From positions 7,033,501-7,097,500 of the forward strand of contig NW_018343953.1 in the NCBI RefSeq assembly GCF_002099425.1: a DNA stretch of 64,000 nt, given 5' to 3'. Numbering within the stretch: position 1 is the stretch's first letter; the number at the start of each line of letters is the position of its first letter. The stretch is from Phascolarctos cinereus. Lineage: Eukaryota > Chordata > Mammalia > Diprotodontia > Phascolarctidae. Under the pieces are notes generated by a model. It searched no databases. It saw nothing but the letters and a program-made list of their open reading frames with translations, and had not been told where the DNA came from. Of the stretch, positions 1 to 10,964 are shown one piece after another. The translations under genes and the position numbers were made by a program.

Positions 1-240
1 GAGAAAAAGTTTCAACATACCTTCTGGAAAGAACTCCTTCAAAGACTCAGCTAACAATTATCTATCCTGCTCTGTAACTTTGTACCTTTATACCCTGAAT
101 GTGAAGTGTACTGGTAAATATTTAACAACAAAATCTCCAAAAAAAAATTTTAATGTACCTATGGCATACTTTTAAATTTAGCCTTCATTATTAACAGTTT
201 CTATAAATAACTATAAATCTATTTTGTGATAAATCAATTA
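1..240. other. Unassigned AT-rich sequence
   Basis: No repeat family, coding similarity or RNA motif is recognised here. Confidence 0.5.
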
Positions 241-254
241 GTCAACTAACAAGT

Positions 255-316
255 ATAATATATTAAGCCCCTACCATGTATCAGGAATTGTGCTAAGTGC
301 TGGGGATGCAAAGTTA
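255..316 (-). repeat. L2 LINE 3'-end fragment (antisense)
   Basis: A short piece resembles the reverse complement of the L2 3' end (the 'gtgctaagtgctgggga' stretch). It directly abuts a second, longer L2 copy, so the two are probably separate insertions. Confidence 0.6.
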
Positions 317-317
317 A

Positions 318-1135
318 CAAGCTTTTATTAAGCACCTAATATTTGCCAGGCACTTTGCTAAATGCTGGGGGTAAAAAAATCCAAAAACAGTCTTCTTCCA
401 GGAGGAGCCCTCCAAGAGCTGGCAATTAAATAAATGGGAGAACCAGCATGGAAACAACCATAGAAACAAGAAATTGGAGATAATCAAGAAGGGGAAGATA
501 CATTCAAGGTAGTCAATGCTCAGTAAAGGTTTCTTGCAGAAGGTGGAATTTTAACTGAGATTTGCAGAAAGCCAGGAAGCAGAGATGAAGAGGGAAAGCA
601 TTCCAGGCATGGGGGATAGCCAGTAGAAATACCAGGAATGAGAAGGAGTGTCATGTGTAAATAGGAAGCCAGTGTCACAGGGTATGTGGAAGGGAGTAAG
701 GTGTAAGAAGACCTGAAAAGTAGAGAGGGACTAGATTGTGAACATCTTTAAAAGCTAAGCAGAGCATTGGATATTTTAATCTGGAGGTAAGTAGAGAGCC
801 AAGGGCAGCTAGGTGGTTCAGTGAATAGAGTACCAGGCCTGGAATCAGGAAGACTCATCTTTCTGAGTTCAAATCTGGCCTCAAACACTTATTAGCTATG
901 TGACTCTGGGTAAGTCACTTAATCTCTGTTTGCCTCAGTTTCTTCATCTGTAAAATGTGCTGGAAAAGGAAATGGCAAACCATTCTAGCCAAGAAAACCC
1001 CAAATGGGGTCACAAAGACTGAGATATGACTGAAAAACTGAAAAATAATAACAAGTAGAGAACCACTAGAGTCTATTGAATAGGATAATAACATGGTCAG
1101 ACCTGGATTAGGAAAATCACTTCCTAAAAATAAAA
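318..1135 (-). repeat. L2 LINE copy (antisense), split by a SINE
   Basis: The left part (318-801) begins with the typical inverted L2 3' end ('tttattaagcacctaat') and continues through text shared with the other L2 copies, such as 'gcattccaggcatggggga'. The right part (1053-1135) resumes with 'aacatggtcagacctg'. The interruption is the CORE-SINE at 802-1052. A further small L2-like piece lies at 1147-1170. Confidence 0.8.
802..1052 (+). repeat. CORE-type tRNA-headed SINE with target-site duplication
   Basis: The head 'gggcagctaggtggttcag' is followed by the tRNA-like body, the CORE region ('ctcagtttcttcatctgtaa') and the marsupial SINE 3' part ('ccaagaaaaccccaaatggg'). It is flanked by near-identical 13-bp repeats at 789-801 (aagtagagagcca) and 1053-1065 (aagtagagaacca), which prove insertion into the L2 copy. 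Confidence 0.9.
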
Positions 1136-1170
1136 GTAAAAACAACTGTCCTCAAGGAGCTTATATTCAA

Positions 1171-1935
1171 ACTTATCCATGATTTCCTATCCTGTATGTC
1201 TGTTGTTCATTTCTCCCTGTAACTCCTCCGTTGGAGTTCCATCCTCGGTTTTAGAGGCTTTCATCTGGGTCTCTTTAAACTGTTTGGACACTAGTGAAAT
1301 GCATGATCTATCCACCACTGAAGAGTATACCATCCCTTTTCTAGTCATATATGTTTTTGATAATATCCTTTTATACTTTTCCTTTAAAATTCCTCATTGT
1401 TAATATGTTTCAGCCTGCTCACATCCACCATGCCATTCTTCATGGTTCTTTAAGGGACTCTCAGATTTGATCTTTCATAAGCTATATTTTATGTATTGCA
1501 AGAGAAATTCTGAGAGACAAAGTTCCAAGCATGATCAATTTATTAGCAGAGCTAACAATTGCAAATAAATAAATATCCTCTCAGTGACCATAAAACCTTG
1601 AGTGAGGGCTTTTGTAGTGATTAACAGGATGACAGAGCAAAATATCTCTAATTACATAGGTGTGTCTTCTTCCGATTGTCTAGAAAGAAAAAAAATCTCA
1701 TATCATCCTGGCATTACACTATTTGTGTCTCCACTCTGAAGCCCCCTTAACCATAAACAAGATGTGTGATTTAGGGAATTTGGGAGTGGCTGTAACAATA
1801 AGCAACACCAAAAACAACAGCTTTGATTGAATCAGTTTGACCTTCAGGTTAAGTAAATTTTCTCAGGAATGAGAGTGGTGGGTGAGGTTACAAGGGTGGA
1901 GATACAAGTTACAAGATTTGGGTGGAGGTACAAGT
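1171..1935. other. Unassigned sequence
   Basis: No coding similarity is seen. The block at about 1490-1930 has the look of an old dispersed repeat (AT-rich, with short internal echoes of 'acaagttacaag' near 1905-1945), but I cannot place it in a family. Confidence 0.4.
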
Positions 1936-2790
1936 TACAAGAATAGAATCATGACCCAATTTTGAATCAAATATCAATGATAAAAATGTAATATCCAAGA
2001 TATGTAGGGAATTGGTGCAAATATATTAGCTCAAGAGCCATTCCCCAGTAAATAAGTGACAAAGAATGTGAACAAATAAAAATAGAATTGCATACCCTAA
2101 GTGATCATTAAAAATATTTTCCAGGTCACTAAAATAAGAAATGCAAATTAAAACAACTCTGAGTATTGACCTCATGTGCTATAAATTGGCAATAAGGACC
2201 AAAAATGGGAACAGTCATATTATAAAGTTATGGGAAGATAAAATCATGAATACACTTGTTGGAGCTACGAAGTGGTTCAATTACTCTGGACCTGGATGTT
2301 AATTCAGAAATATTTAAGAAATGCAACTAAAAAATTCATATTCTTTGACCTATTGATCCTACTACTAGGCTTATCCCTGAAAGGAGACAAAAACAGAAAC
2401 AAAAATTCAACATATACTAAAATATTTATTATAGCACTCATTGAGTTAGCAAAGAACTAGAAACAACATTGGTTCCCATCAGCAAATGACAGAAAAGGCT
2501 ATCATATGTGAATGTTATACAATAGCATTGTGCAGTAAGAAATACGATGCCTTTGAAGAAACATGAAAAGTTTTATATTAATTGAAATAAGCAGAATCAA
2601 AAGAACAATACACATAATTACTACAGCAATGTAAATGAAAAGATCTCTAAAAGGCAAATTACTTTCGAATACTTTGACTCTCTTGAGCAGGCATGAGTTG
2701 GCTTTCACCCACCGCTGCTCCAAGACATGTTGTTGTTAAAGTTAATAATTTCAACAAAAAATAATAAAATCTGAATGCAGTCAGGAGAAT
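1936..2790 (+). repeat. Old L1 LINE, ORF2 3' part and 3' UTR
   Basis: The text follows the marsupial L1 ORF2 C-terminal path: 'aagaaatgcaaattaaaaca', then the 'ttattatagcactc' segment, then an ATG-poor 3' UTR. It is heavily diverged and has no long open frame. Confidence 0.75.
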
Positions 2791-4380
2791 GATTTTCAAT
2801 TATAAAGGAATACAATTTCACATAATCTGTGATTACCTCCATCATCATGAAAAATCATAAGGAAGCTTAGAATAGGATAGTCTGAAAAGTAAAAGAGCTA
2901 AAATTGAAATCGCAAATGATATATCCAGCAATGTTGAGCCTTATCATAGTGGGAAAAAAGTTAATCTTGAAAAAAAAGAAGTGAGCAGAATATTAGACTC
3001 AAAATCACTCTAAGCAATAGAAACTGAGGAAAGGTTTTTTAAAAAGTAAAATTATCAAAGAAAAACTAAATTAATTCAGTTCTCTCACATTTATAGGGTA
3101 TTGTGGCTTTATTTTTAAGAGATAAGCTTAAAGGTGAAGGGAAGGAAGGAAAGGTAAATAAGACCTGCAGGACTAAAAATTTAAAAGGAACTTGAAGAAT
3201 TAGGAGAAAGAAAGGAGCAATGGATTTATATTCTATTGATTAAGTACTATGATACTCTACTAATCAATCAATATCTTTAGTGTGAGGGAAAATGTAGTGG
3301 GAAATTGTGCAAATGGTAAGAACAGAGGTAGTAGAGGGGAGATAGAGAGCACCTTTATTCAGTCCATAGTTCAGAGAAGGCATAGTAATTTTCATTCTCT
3401 CAACAAAAGTATGGACTATGAGAAGATAAAACAAAAGGAAAAGAGAAGAGGGAATGGGATATGGTAGGTAAAGGTGAATGGAAAGGGGACCACTAAAGAA
3501 CATTCCCATAAAATGGGGAGAGATGTCTATCTGTGGTAGGAGACAAGAGCATTAGAACGAGTTTCATCTGTGAGGAATTTACATTTTAGGAGACCAACTT
3601 CTCTAAGAAAAAAATTGTACCTCCCAGGACTTTATCCTACACTGGGAAAGAGAATTATAAACCCTTTTGAGCAAATAGCACTTAGAATGGGAATAGGGGA
3701 GGGGGCGGTGTACAGAACCACAGAATAACCTAACTTTCAGAATGTTGAGTAATTATGGTAAGGAGAGAGCTCAAAACCTCACCACACAGAACAAAAAATG
3801 ACTCCCACTGCACAATCCTGCTTCCATTCAACATTACTTTTTTTGTGAACAGATATTTCTAAGATTAACATGCAGCGGGGGGGAAAGAGAGGACTAGGGT
3901 AAAATATACAAATGCAATTTCATAGAAATGAAGAAAAGTAAGGAGTTCAGATTTGGTACCTCAGAAATTCTACTTTCATGAGAGACACAGAATAAAAAAG
4001 GAATAAGTGTCAGTTCAAGAATAGAATTCAGAATGGATTAGAGCAGAAGAGTAATAAAGATGAAATCAAAGGCACATGGGTTTTCTTGGGAAAACATGTG
4101 GGAAAAAAAAAAGAATGTTATGTAGTCTAAGAGGTTGGGGTGGCTAAGAGGTGGGAAGGAAGGAAGACTTTGAACTGTACTTAACTGCCCAGGTAAAAAA
4201 AAGTAAAAATATGGGCAGAAACTGAAAGATCAATAAAGCAATAGTTCAATTTTTTTAACAAAAAAGCAAAAAAACTGATAAAAAATACAAATAGCCATCC
4301 AGGCCAATCTTCAGTAGTGACAGAGCTGGACAGCTTGGTGCACTGTGGCATGTCCAGAATCAGCACTGAAGAGAGCTGGG
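2791..4380. other. Unassigned purine-rich sequence
   Basis: About 1.6 kb of A/G-rich sequence with no recognised repeat consensus or conserved open frame. It may be an unrecognised old retroelement body, since its style resembles 46.9-48.4 kb, but I could not align the two by eye. Confidence 0.4.
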
Positions 4381-4381
4381 A

Positions 4382-4399
4382 GGCTGCCACCTGCTGGTA
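4382..4399 (-). promoter_or_regulatory. Candidate CTCF-binding motif
   Basis: The minus strand reads TACCAGCAGGTGGCAGCC. This fits the CTCF core CCASYAGRKGGCRS at every core position. It lies in otherwise unassigned sequence. Occupancy is unknown. Confidence 0.5.
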
Positions 4400-4499
4400 C
4401 ATATCTTTTTTACATCCTTTGTTTTCATATTTTTAAAAGATGATTAGGTATATTTCCTCTAAGAATCAGCTACATCTTTTCCTTAATCCAAAAACAGAC

Positions 4500-4625
4500 C
4501 ATTACATTCAAAGAGGAGGTATTGTCATCCTCTTCTTACTGAAACTACACCTCAGCTTCAAAAGGTTAAATAGCTAACCTGATATCACAATAACTACTTA
4601 GTGATGTCTCAGAAAAGGGAGGACA
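4500..4625 (-). repeat. MIR-like SINE fragment (antisense)
   Basis: A diverged version of the inverted MIR core is visible ('gaaactacacctcagc', 'aggttaaatagctaac'). Confidence 0.5.
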
Positions 4626-4907
4626 GATTTGTTGAAGAATAACTGAAGTTAGAGACAAAGGACAATTGTCACCAACTTGGGGAATTGGGATATTGCTCTG
4701 CTACTCTAAGTAGTGAAAATCAATTCATGCACTGACCTTGTAACAATAATATTAACTCATCAGGCCATTTTTCATTCTCCCATAGTCCTCCACTGATAAA
4801 TTTTAATAGAAGGAACCCTGGGAGCTTCAAAAACAATTTCCTCCTTCTTTACCACTTTCTTTGTTGTGTTCCAGAATATATAGTTCATCTTCAAGAAACA
4901 ATCCAGA

Positions 4908-5075
4908 ATCAGGTCTCAATCTTCTATTCATAACACTACTGAAGTTACCTTTGTGATCTTGCTCAAGTCATTTAACCTGTATGTACCTTCATTTCCTTAA
5001 CTGTAAAATGAGAGGTACCTAGGTTCCCACTAACTCTAAATCTATGATTGAACGAACCTATAACTAGTTCTATTT
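4908..5075 (+). repeat. MIR SINE
   Basis: Core motifs in order are 'ttgctcaagtcatttaacct', 'tcatttccttaactgtaaaa' and a short 3' part. Confidence 0.75.
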
Positions 5076-5304
5076 GTTTTTTGTACCACTTTTACATTTA
5101 TACAGTATCCACTCATGGAGATTTGAAAACAGTTTATGAAAAACTTTTTGATTATCACAAGTAGGAAGACTTTTTTAAAGGGAGAAAAAATTGATGACTT
5201 TATTGAAATAGCCTCAGAGAATCAGAGTTGGACAAATGGTTACAGAAAATAAATAGTCCTAGAAGAGGAAGTGGGAATAGGATCCCTTGAACAGATTCAG
5301 GAGG

Positions 5305-5715
5305 TCATTTCCTGTATTTTTCCCCAGAACAACCACTATTTGTTTTACTCAGAGAAATTGTGCTGCTCATTCCTGAGACCACATTAGCAAGAAGTTTGTA
5401 CATTTCCACTGGAATGTTCAGTTTCTCTTCATTCTCCATCTCTTGGTGGTAAAAGTAGTTGAAATTGGAAACAATGACAAGCATAGGAAGGACAATGGTG
5501 AGGACTCCAGCAATAGCACAATCTTCCCCCGCCCCATTTCACTGTGTCGTTGGACACTTGCCCCATAGCCTACTGTCTTCATGGTAATCACTGCCTACAG
5601 AACCCATCAGGGATGCTGGAAAAGTGGGATTCTGGCTCATCTACCTCAGCAACATAGAAAGCACTATAGAAGAGAAAAGAGAATCTGTCTAAGAGACCAA
5701 GAAGCACATTCATGG
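5305..5715 (-). pseudogene. KCNA10: Relic of a Kv1 voltage-gated potassium channel gene, KCNA10-like 3' end
   Basis: The intact protein would be a Shaker-type (Kv1) K+ channel subunit in the plasma membrane. Reading the minus strand, the fragment starts near the end of S5 (FSFLFYSAFYVAEVDEPES), passes the pore helix (SHFSSIPDGF) and the selectivity filter (MKTVGYG, GYG at about 5562-5570), and then enters S6 ([23 protein letters not shown]). The tail ends in [13 protein letters not shown] and a TGA at 5305-5307. The tail matches remembered KCNA10 (ENEEK.NIP..., KTNGGCS.EKSRK) better than other Kv1 members, which end in a TDV motif. The last ~72 codons are open. The pore is broken: bases are missing where the WW of the pore helix should be, the frame shifts after GYG, and the residues between GGKI and CAIAG are lost. 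An AATAAA lies about 100 bp past the stop on the minus strand, but no A-tail is visible. It is therefore a 5'-truncated retrocopy or duplication remnant. S1-S4 were not found upstream. Confidence 0.8.
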
Positions 5716-5744
5716 AGAAACTACTAATTTTCTGATTCCAGGCA

Positions 5745-5872
5745 GATCTGAGGGAATATAGGCTCCTTGAGGGTAATGACTATTTTACGGGTTTTTGTGT
5801 CTTAAAGAATCAACAGTATCTTACATATGGGAGGTATTTAATACATTCTTGTTGAATTTAATTGAATTGATG
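5745..5872 (+). repeat. L2 LINE 3' end
   Basis: Sense-strand L2 3' UTR: 'ggctccttgagggtaatgac', then the short terminal part with 'ttcttgttgaatttaattga'. Confidence 0.7.
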
Positions 5873-6205
5873 CTATCTGATTATTCCTAGCTTATTTCAA
5901 AATTCGCACAAAATTATAAACCACAGAGAAGTCATACATTACCCTAAAGATCAGAGTTAAAAACAAGGGAAATAAAAATGAAGAAATAAATGTCTGGACC
6001 TGAGAAAAAGTGATATCTATAAAGAAATAGCCAAAATGACTTAATATCAAAGCCACTTGGTCAAATAGACATTTAAAGGCTAGGATGGCACTGCCAGCTC
6101 CTGATTGATGAAGCAATTAATTATCCAGGAGTGGTTTTTTGGCTTGTCTCACCCTATTGCCAGTTTTTAAGCCCCTTGAAAGCAGCACAGATTTTTTCTG
6201 GCTCT
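5873..6205. other. Unassigned, with a small L2-like piece
   Basis: Nothing is recognised except a likely L2 sense fragment at about 6150-6205 ('ccccttgaaagcagcacag'). Confidence 0.4.
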
Positions 6206-6206
6206 A

Positions 6207-6690
6207 TAATCAATCAATAAACATTTATTAAGCACCTAATATATACGAGGCACTGGGGTAAGTGATGGGGATGCAAAAAGAGGGAAAAGACAGTCCTTGC
6301 CTCAAAGGACTTACAATTTAAGAGGGGAGAAAACATGTCAAAGCACATATACAAAGCAAGCTATATATAGGAAATATGAATTGAGGGGTTAGGGAAGGTT
6401 CCCTGTAGAAGGTGAGATTTTATTTGATACTTAAAGGAAGCCAGGGCAGTCAGTAGTTGGAGCAGAGGAAGGAAAGCATCCTATGCCTGAGACACAACAA
6501 GAGAAAATGCCCGGAGGGAAGAGATGGAGTGTCTTGTTCATGGGTCAGCCAGGAGGCCAGAGTCACTGGATCAAATAGTGCCTGGTGGGGAGTGAGTTGT
6601 AAGATGATCAGAAAGGTAGGAGGATGTAAGTTATGAAGGGCTTTGAATGACAAACACAACATTTTATGTTTGGTTTTGGATTTTGTAGCA
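6207..6690 (-). repeat. L2 LINE copy (antisense) with reverse-transcriptase C-terminus
   Basis: Starts with the inverted L2 3' end (aatcaatcaataaacattta) and runs into the coding end. On the minus strand the residues KSKTKHKMLCLSFKALHNL match the conserved L2/CR1 RT C-terminal motif (R..YKMLCL.FKALH). The first 50 bp after it (6691-6740) are an L2 3' end in the opposite orientation. Confidence 0.85.
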
Positions 6691-6740
6691 CACTGCTTGG
6701 CATGTAATAAGTGCTTAATTAATGTATACTTGTTGAATTC

Positions 6741-8180
6741 TCCCAGCCAATCTGAAGTGGGGATCACAATAACCCCACCAAAAATACAGGCAAATTATCG
6801 ATACTGTACCCTAATTCTTGACTTATTTTACCTGGGGAGTACTAAGTTAAGAGAAGTCTATCTCCATTCTCTAAAGCAGGACAGATTCCCATCATTTCAT
6901 CCTAGATAACAAACTTAGCAATCTGAATCTGTCACACAAAAAAATCTTTATTTTGTCTATCTGTGATGAACCCAGTGGGGAGAAAGAGATTTTTTGCAGT
7001 TGGGTTGAGAAATAGCTAAGAAAACATTGCTTACTCAAGAATCTGCCATAGCAAAGGTTCTAAATGCCAGTTCACACCTGGCTTTGTCTAACTTTAAGCC
7101 TCCTCCAGTCTTCTTTAGCTAGCAGGTCAAAAAACACAAGCAGGGAAATCATCACATACATTACATGAATAATTATACTGTATACATATGTGTGTATATA
7201 TTTTTATATATGTGTGTATATGTGTGTATGTGTGTGTGTTTATCCTTGCTGATATTAAACTAATGCCACAGTATCCCCTGGAGGCAGAGACTAAGGAATA
7301 GGCATTAATAATGCTTTAATTGAGGCAGAGGAAGCCCCAAGCAGAAACTGCTGCATTTTAGAGGGTTGTTAATAAGATTGTAGAATTTGTAATTATTGTT
7401 ATATGCAAATGACATTAGTCTAGGGTGGTTGATCCTTATTATGGCAAAAAAATACTAACTTAAGGTTTTAAGAGAAGATGTTTTAGGGGGCCCTTGAGCA
7501 AAGAGAAACAAAGGTCATATGAATGAATCCTATGTGTATAGATGCATAAGGCAAAACAAAATTCTCCCAGCTGGTAAAAGGAGCTACAGTTGATCAATGT
7601 TAGGTAAGGCTTAATGGAATATTTATATAACTCTTTATCCAGGGTCTCCCAAGACTCTAAACTCACATAGACAGGTCTGACCTTGGAAGCTGACTGAAGG
7701 TCATCTCTTCTCTCAGGCTCACTACTGCCACCTTACACTACTCCAGGAAATTTTTTAAATATAGCTTATATTTGGATCATATCTAAGTTATTCCCAGATT
7801 TGGGTAGACAGGCTCCAAATCCTGTATAGGAACTCTAGGTAGTAAAGTAGGACAGACTTTATTTCACTCCACAAAAAGTACAGAAGATGTAAAGGCCTTG
7901 AAGGGACAATAAACAGTTATGACTTCTCTTCTCCCACTGCCCACCCCTGATAAACTTCACATTTTGTTTTTTGCTTTTGTTGTTTTCTATTTCAGGACAA
8001 TTTCCTTAAGATCAACCTCTGTCCACAAACCCATTACAATATGCATTTTGAAAATCACCTTCTGGGGTTATAAGAGAACTAAACACTTTCCACATACATC
8101 CACATACAAATTCTCTTATGGATTGTTGAAATCACACCCTTCTTCAAAATCATTCTGAAAAAGCTAATAAAGTAGATATC
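6741..8180. other. Unassigned sequence
   Basis: About 1.4 kb without a recognised repeat, apart from the TG/TA tract at 7175-7243. No coding or RNA signal was recognised. Confidence 0.4.
7175..7243. repeat. (TA/TG)n microsatellite
   Basis: Imperfect alternating purine-pyrimidine run of TATA and TGTG blocks. Confidence 0.85.
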
Positions 8181-8184
8181 CCTT

Positions 8185-8275
8185 CTCCTTTCATTCATTC
8201 AGCAAATATTTCTTTAATGCTGCCTATGTACAAGACACAGTGGTAGGTGCTATAGCCAATAGTGGTAAATACAAA
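8185..8275 (-). repeat. L2/MIR-type 3'-end fragment (antisense)
   Basis: Reads 'ttcattcattcagcaaatat' and then 'gtacaagacacagtggtagg', an inverted, diverged L2-type 3' end. Confidence 0.55.
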
Positions 8276-8278
8276 TAT

Positions 8279-8425
8279 ATGCCTGCAGGCCACATATTGA
8301 CTTAGAAAACTATAAATCAACATTTTTTTGTATTAATTTTTTATTTCTTTTGTTAAACATTTCCCAGCTACATTTTAATCTGGTTCAGGACCCAGTTGGG
8401 AATTTTGGTGCTGTGAATTTGACAC
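8279..8425 (+). mobile_element. hAT (Charlie-like) non-autonomous DNA transposon fragment
   Basis: Follows a common marsupial hAT element: 'caggccacatattgactta', then 'aacatttcccagctacattt', then 'taatctggttcagg', ending 'gaatttgacacttctgtgg'. The inverted copy at 35.0-35.2 kb is the same family. Confidence 0.7.
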
Positions 8426-8711
8426 TTCTGTGGAGAAACAAAGGTGAATTCGGTACATAGTTTTTACCCTCCTCCCAGAAATTTACCATTAAGTTGAAAA
8501 GCCCTTGAGTGGCCCTTCCCAGTTCTCAAGAGTGCCTGGAATGCAGTGGGTATGACAAGGTTGGTGGCCAATTGGACATTTTTTTCTTATTCATTGTTTT
8601 GGTCCAGATCTTATACTAATACTATATAGTCATACTGCTTCTTGGTAAGTATGAATTTAAGACTCTATGTTTGGAATATCCTTTCTGATGCTACAGAATA
8701 TAGGATGCCTT

Positions 8712-8855
8712 GGGGCAGTTAGTTGGCACAGTGGATAGAGTACTAGCCCTGGAGTCAGGAGAACCTGAGTTCAAATTGAGCCTCAGATACTTGACACTAT
8801 CTGTGTGACCCTAGGCAAGTCACTTAACCCCAATTGCCTCACTCCCCCCCAAATA
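8712..8855 (+). repeat. tRNA-headed SINE
   Basis: The body runs from 'ggggcagttagttggcac' through 'gagttcaaattgagcctcag' to 'taaccccaattgcctcac'. The insertion is bounded by the duplication atataggatgcctt (8698-8711) and atataggatgtctt (9086-9099), so the following minisatellite is part of this insertion. Confidence 0.9.
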
Positions 8856-9088
8856 TATATATATATGTATACATATGTACATATACATAAATACATACAT
8901 ATACATGTATAATATATGTATACATATGTACATATACATAAATACATACATATACATGTATCCTGTGTATATGTATACATATGTACATATACATAAATAC
9001 ATACATATACATGTGTCATGTATATATGTATACATACGTAATATACATAAATACATACATATACATGTATCATATATATATATATATA
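8856..9088. repeat. AT-rich minisatellite grown from the SINE tail
   Basis: Four copies of a 51-55 bp unit begin near 8866, 8917, 8972 and 9027. Each contains 'tgtatacatatgtac' (slightly altered in the last), 'ataaatacatacat' and 'atacatgt'. It lies wholly inside the SINE target-site duplication. Confidence 0.85.
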
Positions 9089-9334
9089 TAGGATGTCTTT
9101 ACTTGTTAGATCCAGGAAGACACTCAGAGATAATACCAAGCACAGATCTCCTGTAGCATGAAATCAGGGCCTTGGTGTAACAAAGCCCCCAAACTCCTCT
9201 TGGTTCTCAGCTGCCCTGGTTTCCTTTTTCTCTGCAGTTTTTAAAAGGAACTTATCTGCACTTGGAAATACACCATATCCAGAAATAAGCCAACACAGGA
9301 AGGTCAGAGAAGCTTGTCCTAACAAACAGGACTG

Positions 9335-9480
9335 TACCACAACAGAATGGGCTGTCTCAGGAAGGAATGGGCTCCTTGCCAATTAGAAACTGTATGACAA
9401 TTTAGCAAGAATGTTGTAGAGGAGATGTCAGTCCTGGTACAGGGTGAACTACATGGCTTCTGAGAATCCTTGTAACTCAA
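9335..9480 (+). repeat. CR1/L3 LINE 3'-terminal fragment
   Basis: The 'gaatgttgtagaggagat' and 'actacatggcttctgag' segments match the CR1/L3 3' end (remembered consensus '...ttgtagaggggattcct...gactagatggcctctgag'). Confidence 0.65.
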
Positions 9481-9980
9481 AAAACTTTGTCTTGTGTACA
9501 AAGATAATGATAATATAAGACAAGATGTTCTGAGTGTCCTGAGTGGTACAAACAATAAATGCTATAGGAGGATAGAAAGATGACTTTTACCTGGTTGTGA
9601 AGGTGACAGATAAGCCTTGAAAGAAAAGGAGGATCATGATAAGTAAAAGGGAAGATAGAGAAAAACAAGGTATAGTTCCTGGAGGAGGGATCATCAGGAG
9701 CAAAAGTTTAGAGATAGCAAAGTATCAGGAATATTTAAGAAATAGTGAGTAGAGCAAAGACCTAGAAGTCAGAGTTCACATAAGTGATAAAGCTGGAAAA
9801 GTAGTCATATTATAGAGGACCTTGACAAGATATTATTCCATAGGAAATGAGGGCCTAAAATTTTTAGAGGAAAGCAAAAAGGGGACCTATCCCTTTGAAA
9901 TATCAATGTCATACTTAAGAAAAAATAGTCTAATAGATGTATGAAAAACTAATTGGAAGGAGGGGAGACTGGAGGAAGTG
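9481..9980 (-). repeat. Probable L2 LINE copy (antisense), strongly diverged
   Basis: The part at 9680-9760 ('agtttagagatagcaaagta', 'atatttaagaaatagtgagt') and 9820-9960 resemble the L2 segment seen more clearly at 21.7 and 50.8 kb. The boundaries are uncertain. Confidence 0.45.
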
Positions 9981-10149
9981 TGGCTATTTAGGTGACTTTT
10001 GAAACAGTACAATTGAGAACCCCATAAGGGCCTACAGGAGGCTGATGATAATCATAATGGAAAGCAGTGAAGACAAAGGCAACAAGCACCACTGTGAAAA
10101 AAGCAACAGGACTGCTTAAATCCCACACTCCCCAGTTTAGGACCCTCAC

Positions 10150-10508
10150 CTTATTTTTCTTATGATACACAGGTCCCTTTCACATTCCAGAGCCTGTTTG
10201 TAAACACCAAAAATAATTGTCCTCAGACAAATAGTCCTTTGTTTCAACAAGCAGAGGTTAAGACTGCCTTTGAATTGGCTTCTAAAGCTGTTGTGACTTA
10301 TGATTTTGCCTCTGGACTTGGGTTGATCCCTAAACCTTTGCTTAAATGGAGTGGTCCATTTCTCAGAGTAGAGGTTCTGAATCTAGGTTGGACTTGAGGC
10401 TGTGGCTATTGCCCACATGTATGCCTCATACTTATGACATTTCTATTCTATCCCCCTGGGAAATAGTCCTAAATAAAGCCTGTGTTCTCATTTCACTTTT
10501 TGTTACAG
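10150..10508 (+). mobile_element. Possible solo LTR of an old endogenous retrovirus
   Basis: A unit with an AATAAA signal near 10472 is followed about 30 bp later by a terminus ending in CA, as in the R-U5 part of LTRs. No internal retroviral region was recognised nearby. The family is unknown and the element is an old fossil. It could also be an unrelated sequence with a chance polyadenylation signal. Confidence 0.3.
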
Positions 10509-10544
10509 GATAGAATGCTTTTGTGCTCAGGAACAAACAGATTG

Positions 10545-10735
10545 TGGTAGAAAGAGCACAGGATTTTGAGTCAGGGGACCTTATTTCAAACCTGAGCTTT
10601 ACTGCTTATTATCTGCACGTCACTTTGGCCAAGTCACTTCATTGCTCTGGGCTACAGTTCTCTCATCTATAAAAGAGTTGGGGCTAGGGGGAGGTTAGGT
10701 GTGAATAGATGACCTTTTCTCTCTTCCAGCTTTCA
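10545..10735 (+). repeat. MIR SINE
   Basis: Order: 'tggtagaaagagcacaggat', 'ggccaagtcacttcattgct', 'tctctcatctataaaagag'. Confidence 0.8.
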
Positions 10736-10964
10736 GTCAATGAGCATGTTCAATGACAACATTCTCCTTACAACAGATTTTGGAACTAGGAATTTCTGAG
10801 AGTTGTAATTCATGATAAAGACCGTTGGGTGTCATTGTTATGCCATGTGAAACCAGAACAGTAGTGTAACAATGGAACTACCCCATTTCATATGTCCCTA
10901 ATCTGGAATGATTTGCTTCATGAACATCCCTGAACACTCATATTTGATGCCTAATTAAGTATTT

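Noticed and set aside
802-1052. tRNA genes at SINE heads
   Set aside because: The heads are tRNA-derived but lack a full cloverleaf and are linked to SINE bodies. All similar heads in the window were treated the same way.
8856-9088. Regularly spaced repeats considered as a CRISPR-like array
   Set aside because: The repeat units are contiguous without unique spacers, the DNA is vertebrate, and the array sits in a SINE tail.
8783-9139. Tyrosine/cysteine/isoleucine-rich open frames on both strands
   Set aside because: They are translations of the AT-rich minisatellite in a SINE tail. No start context or protein family supports them.
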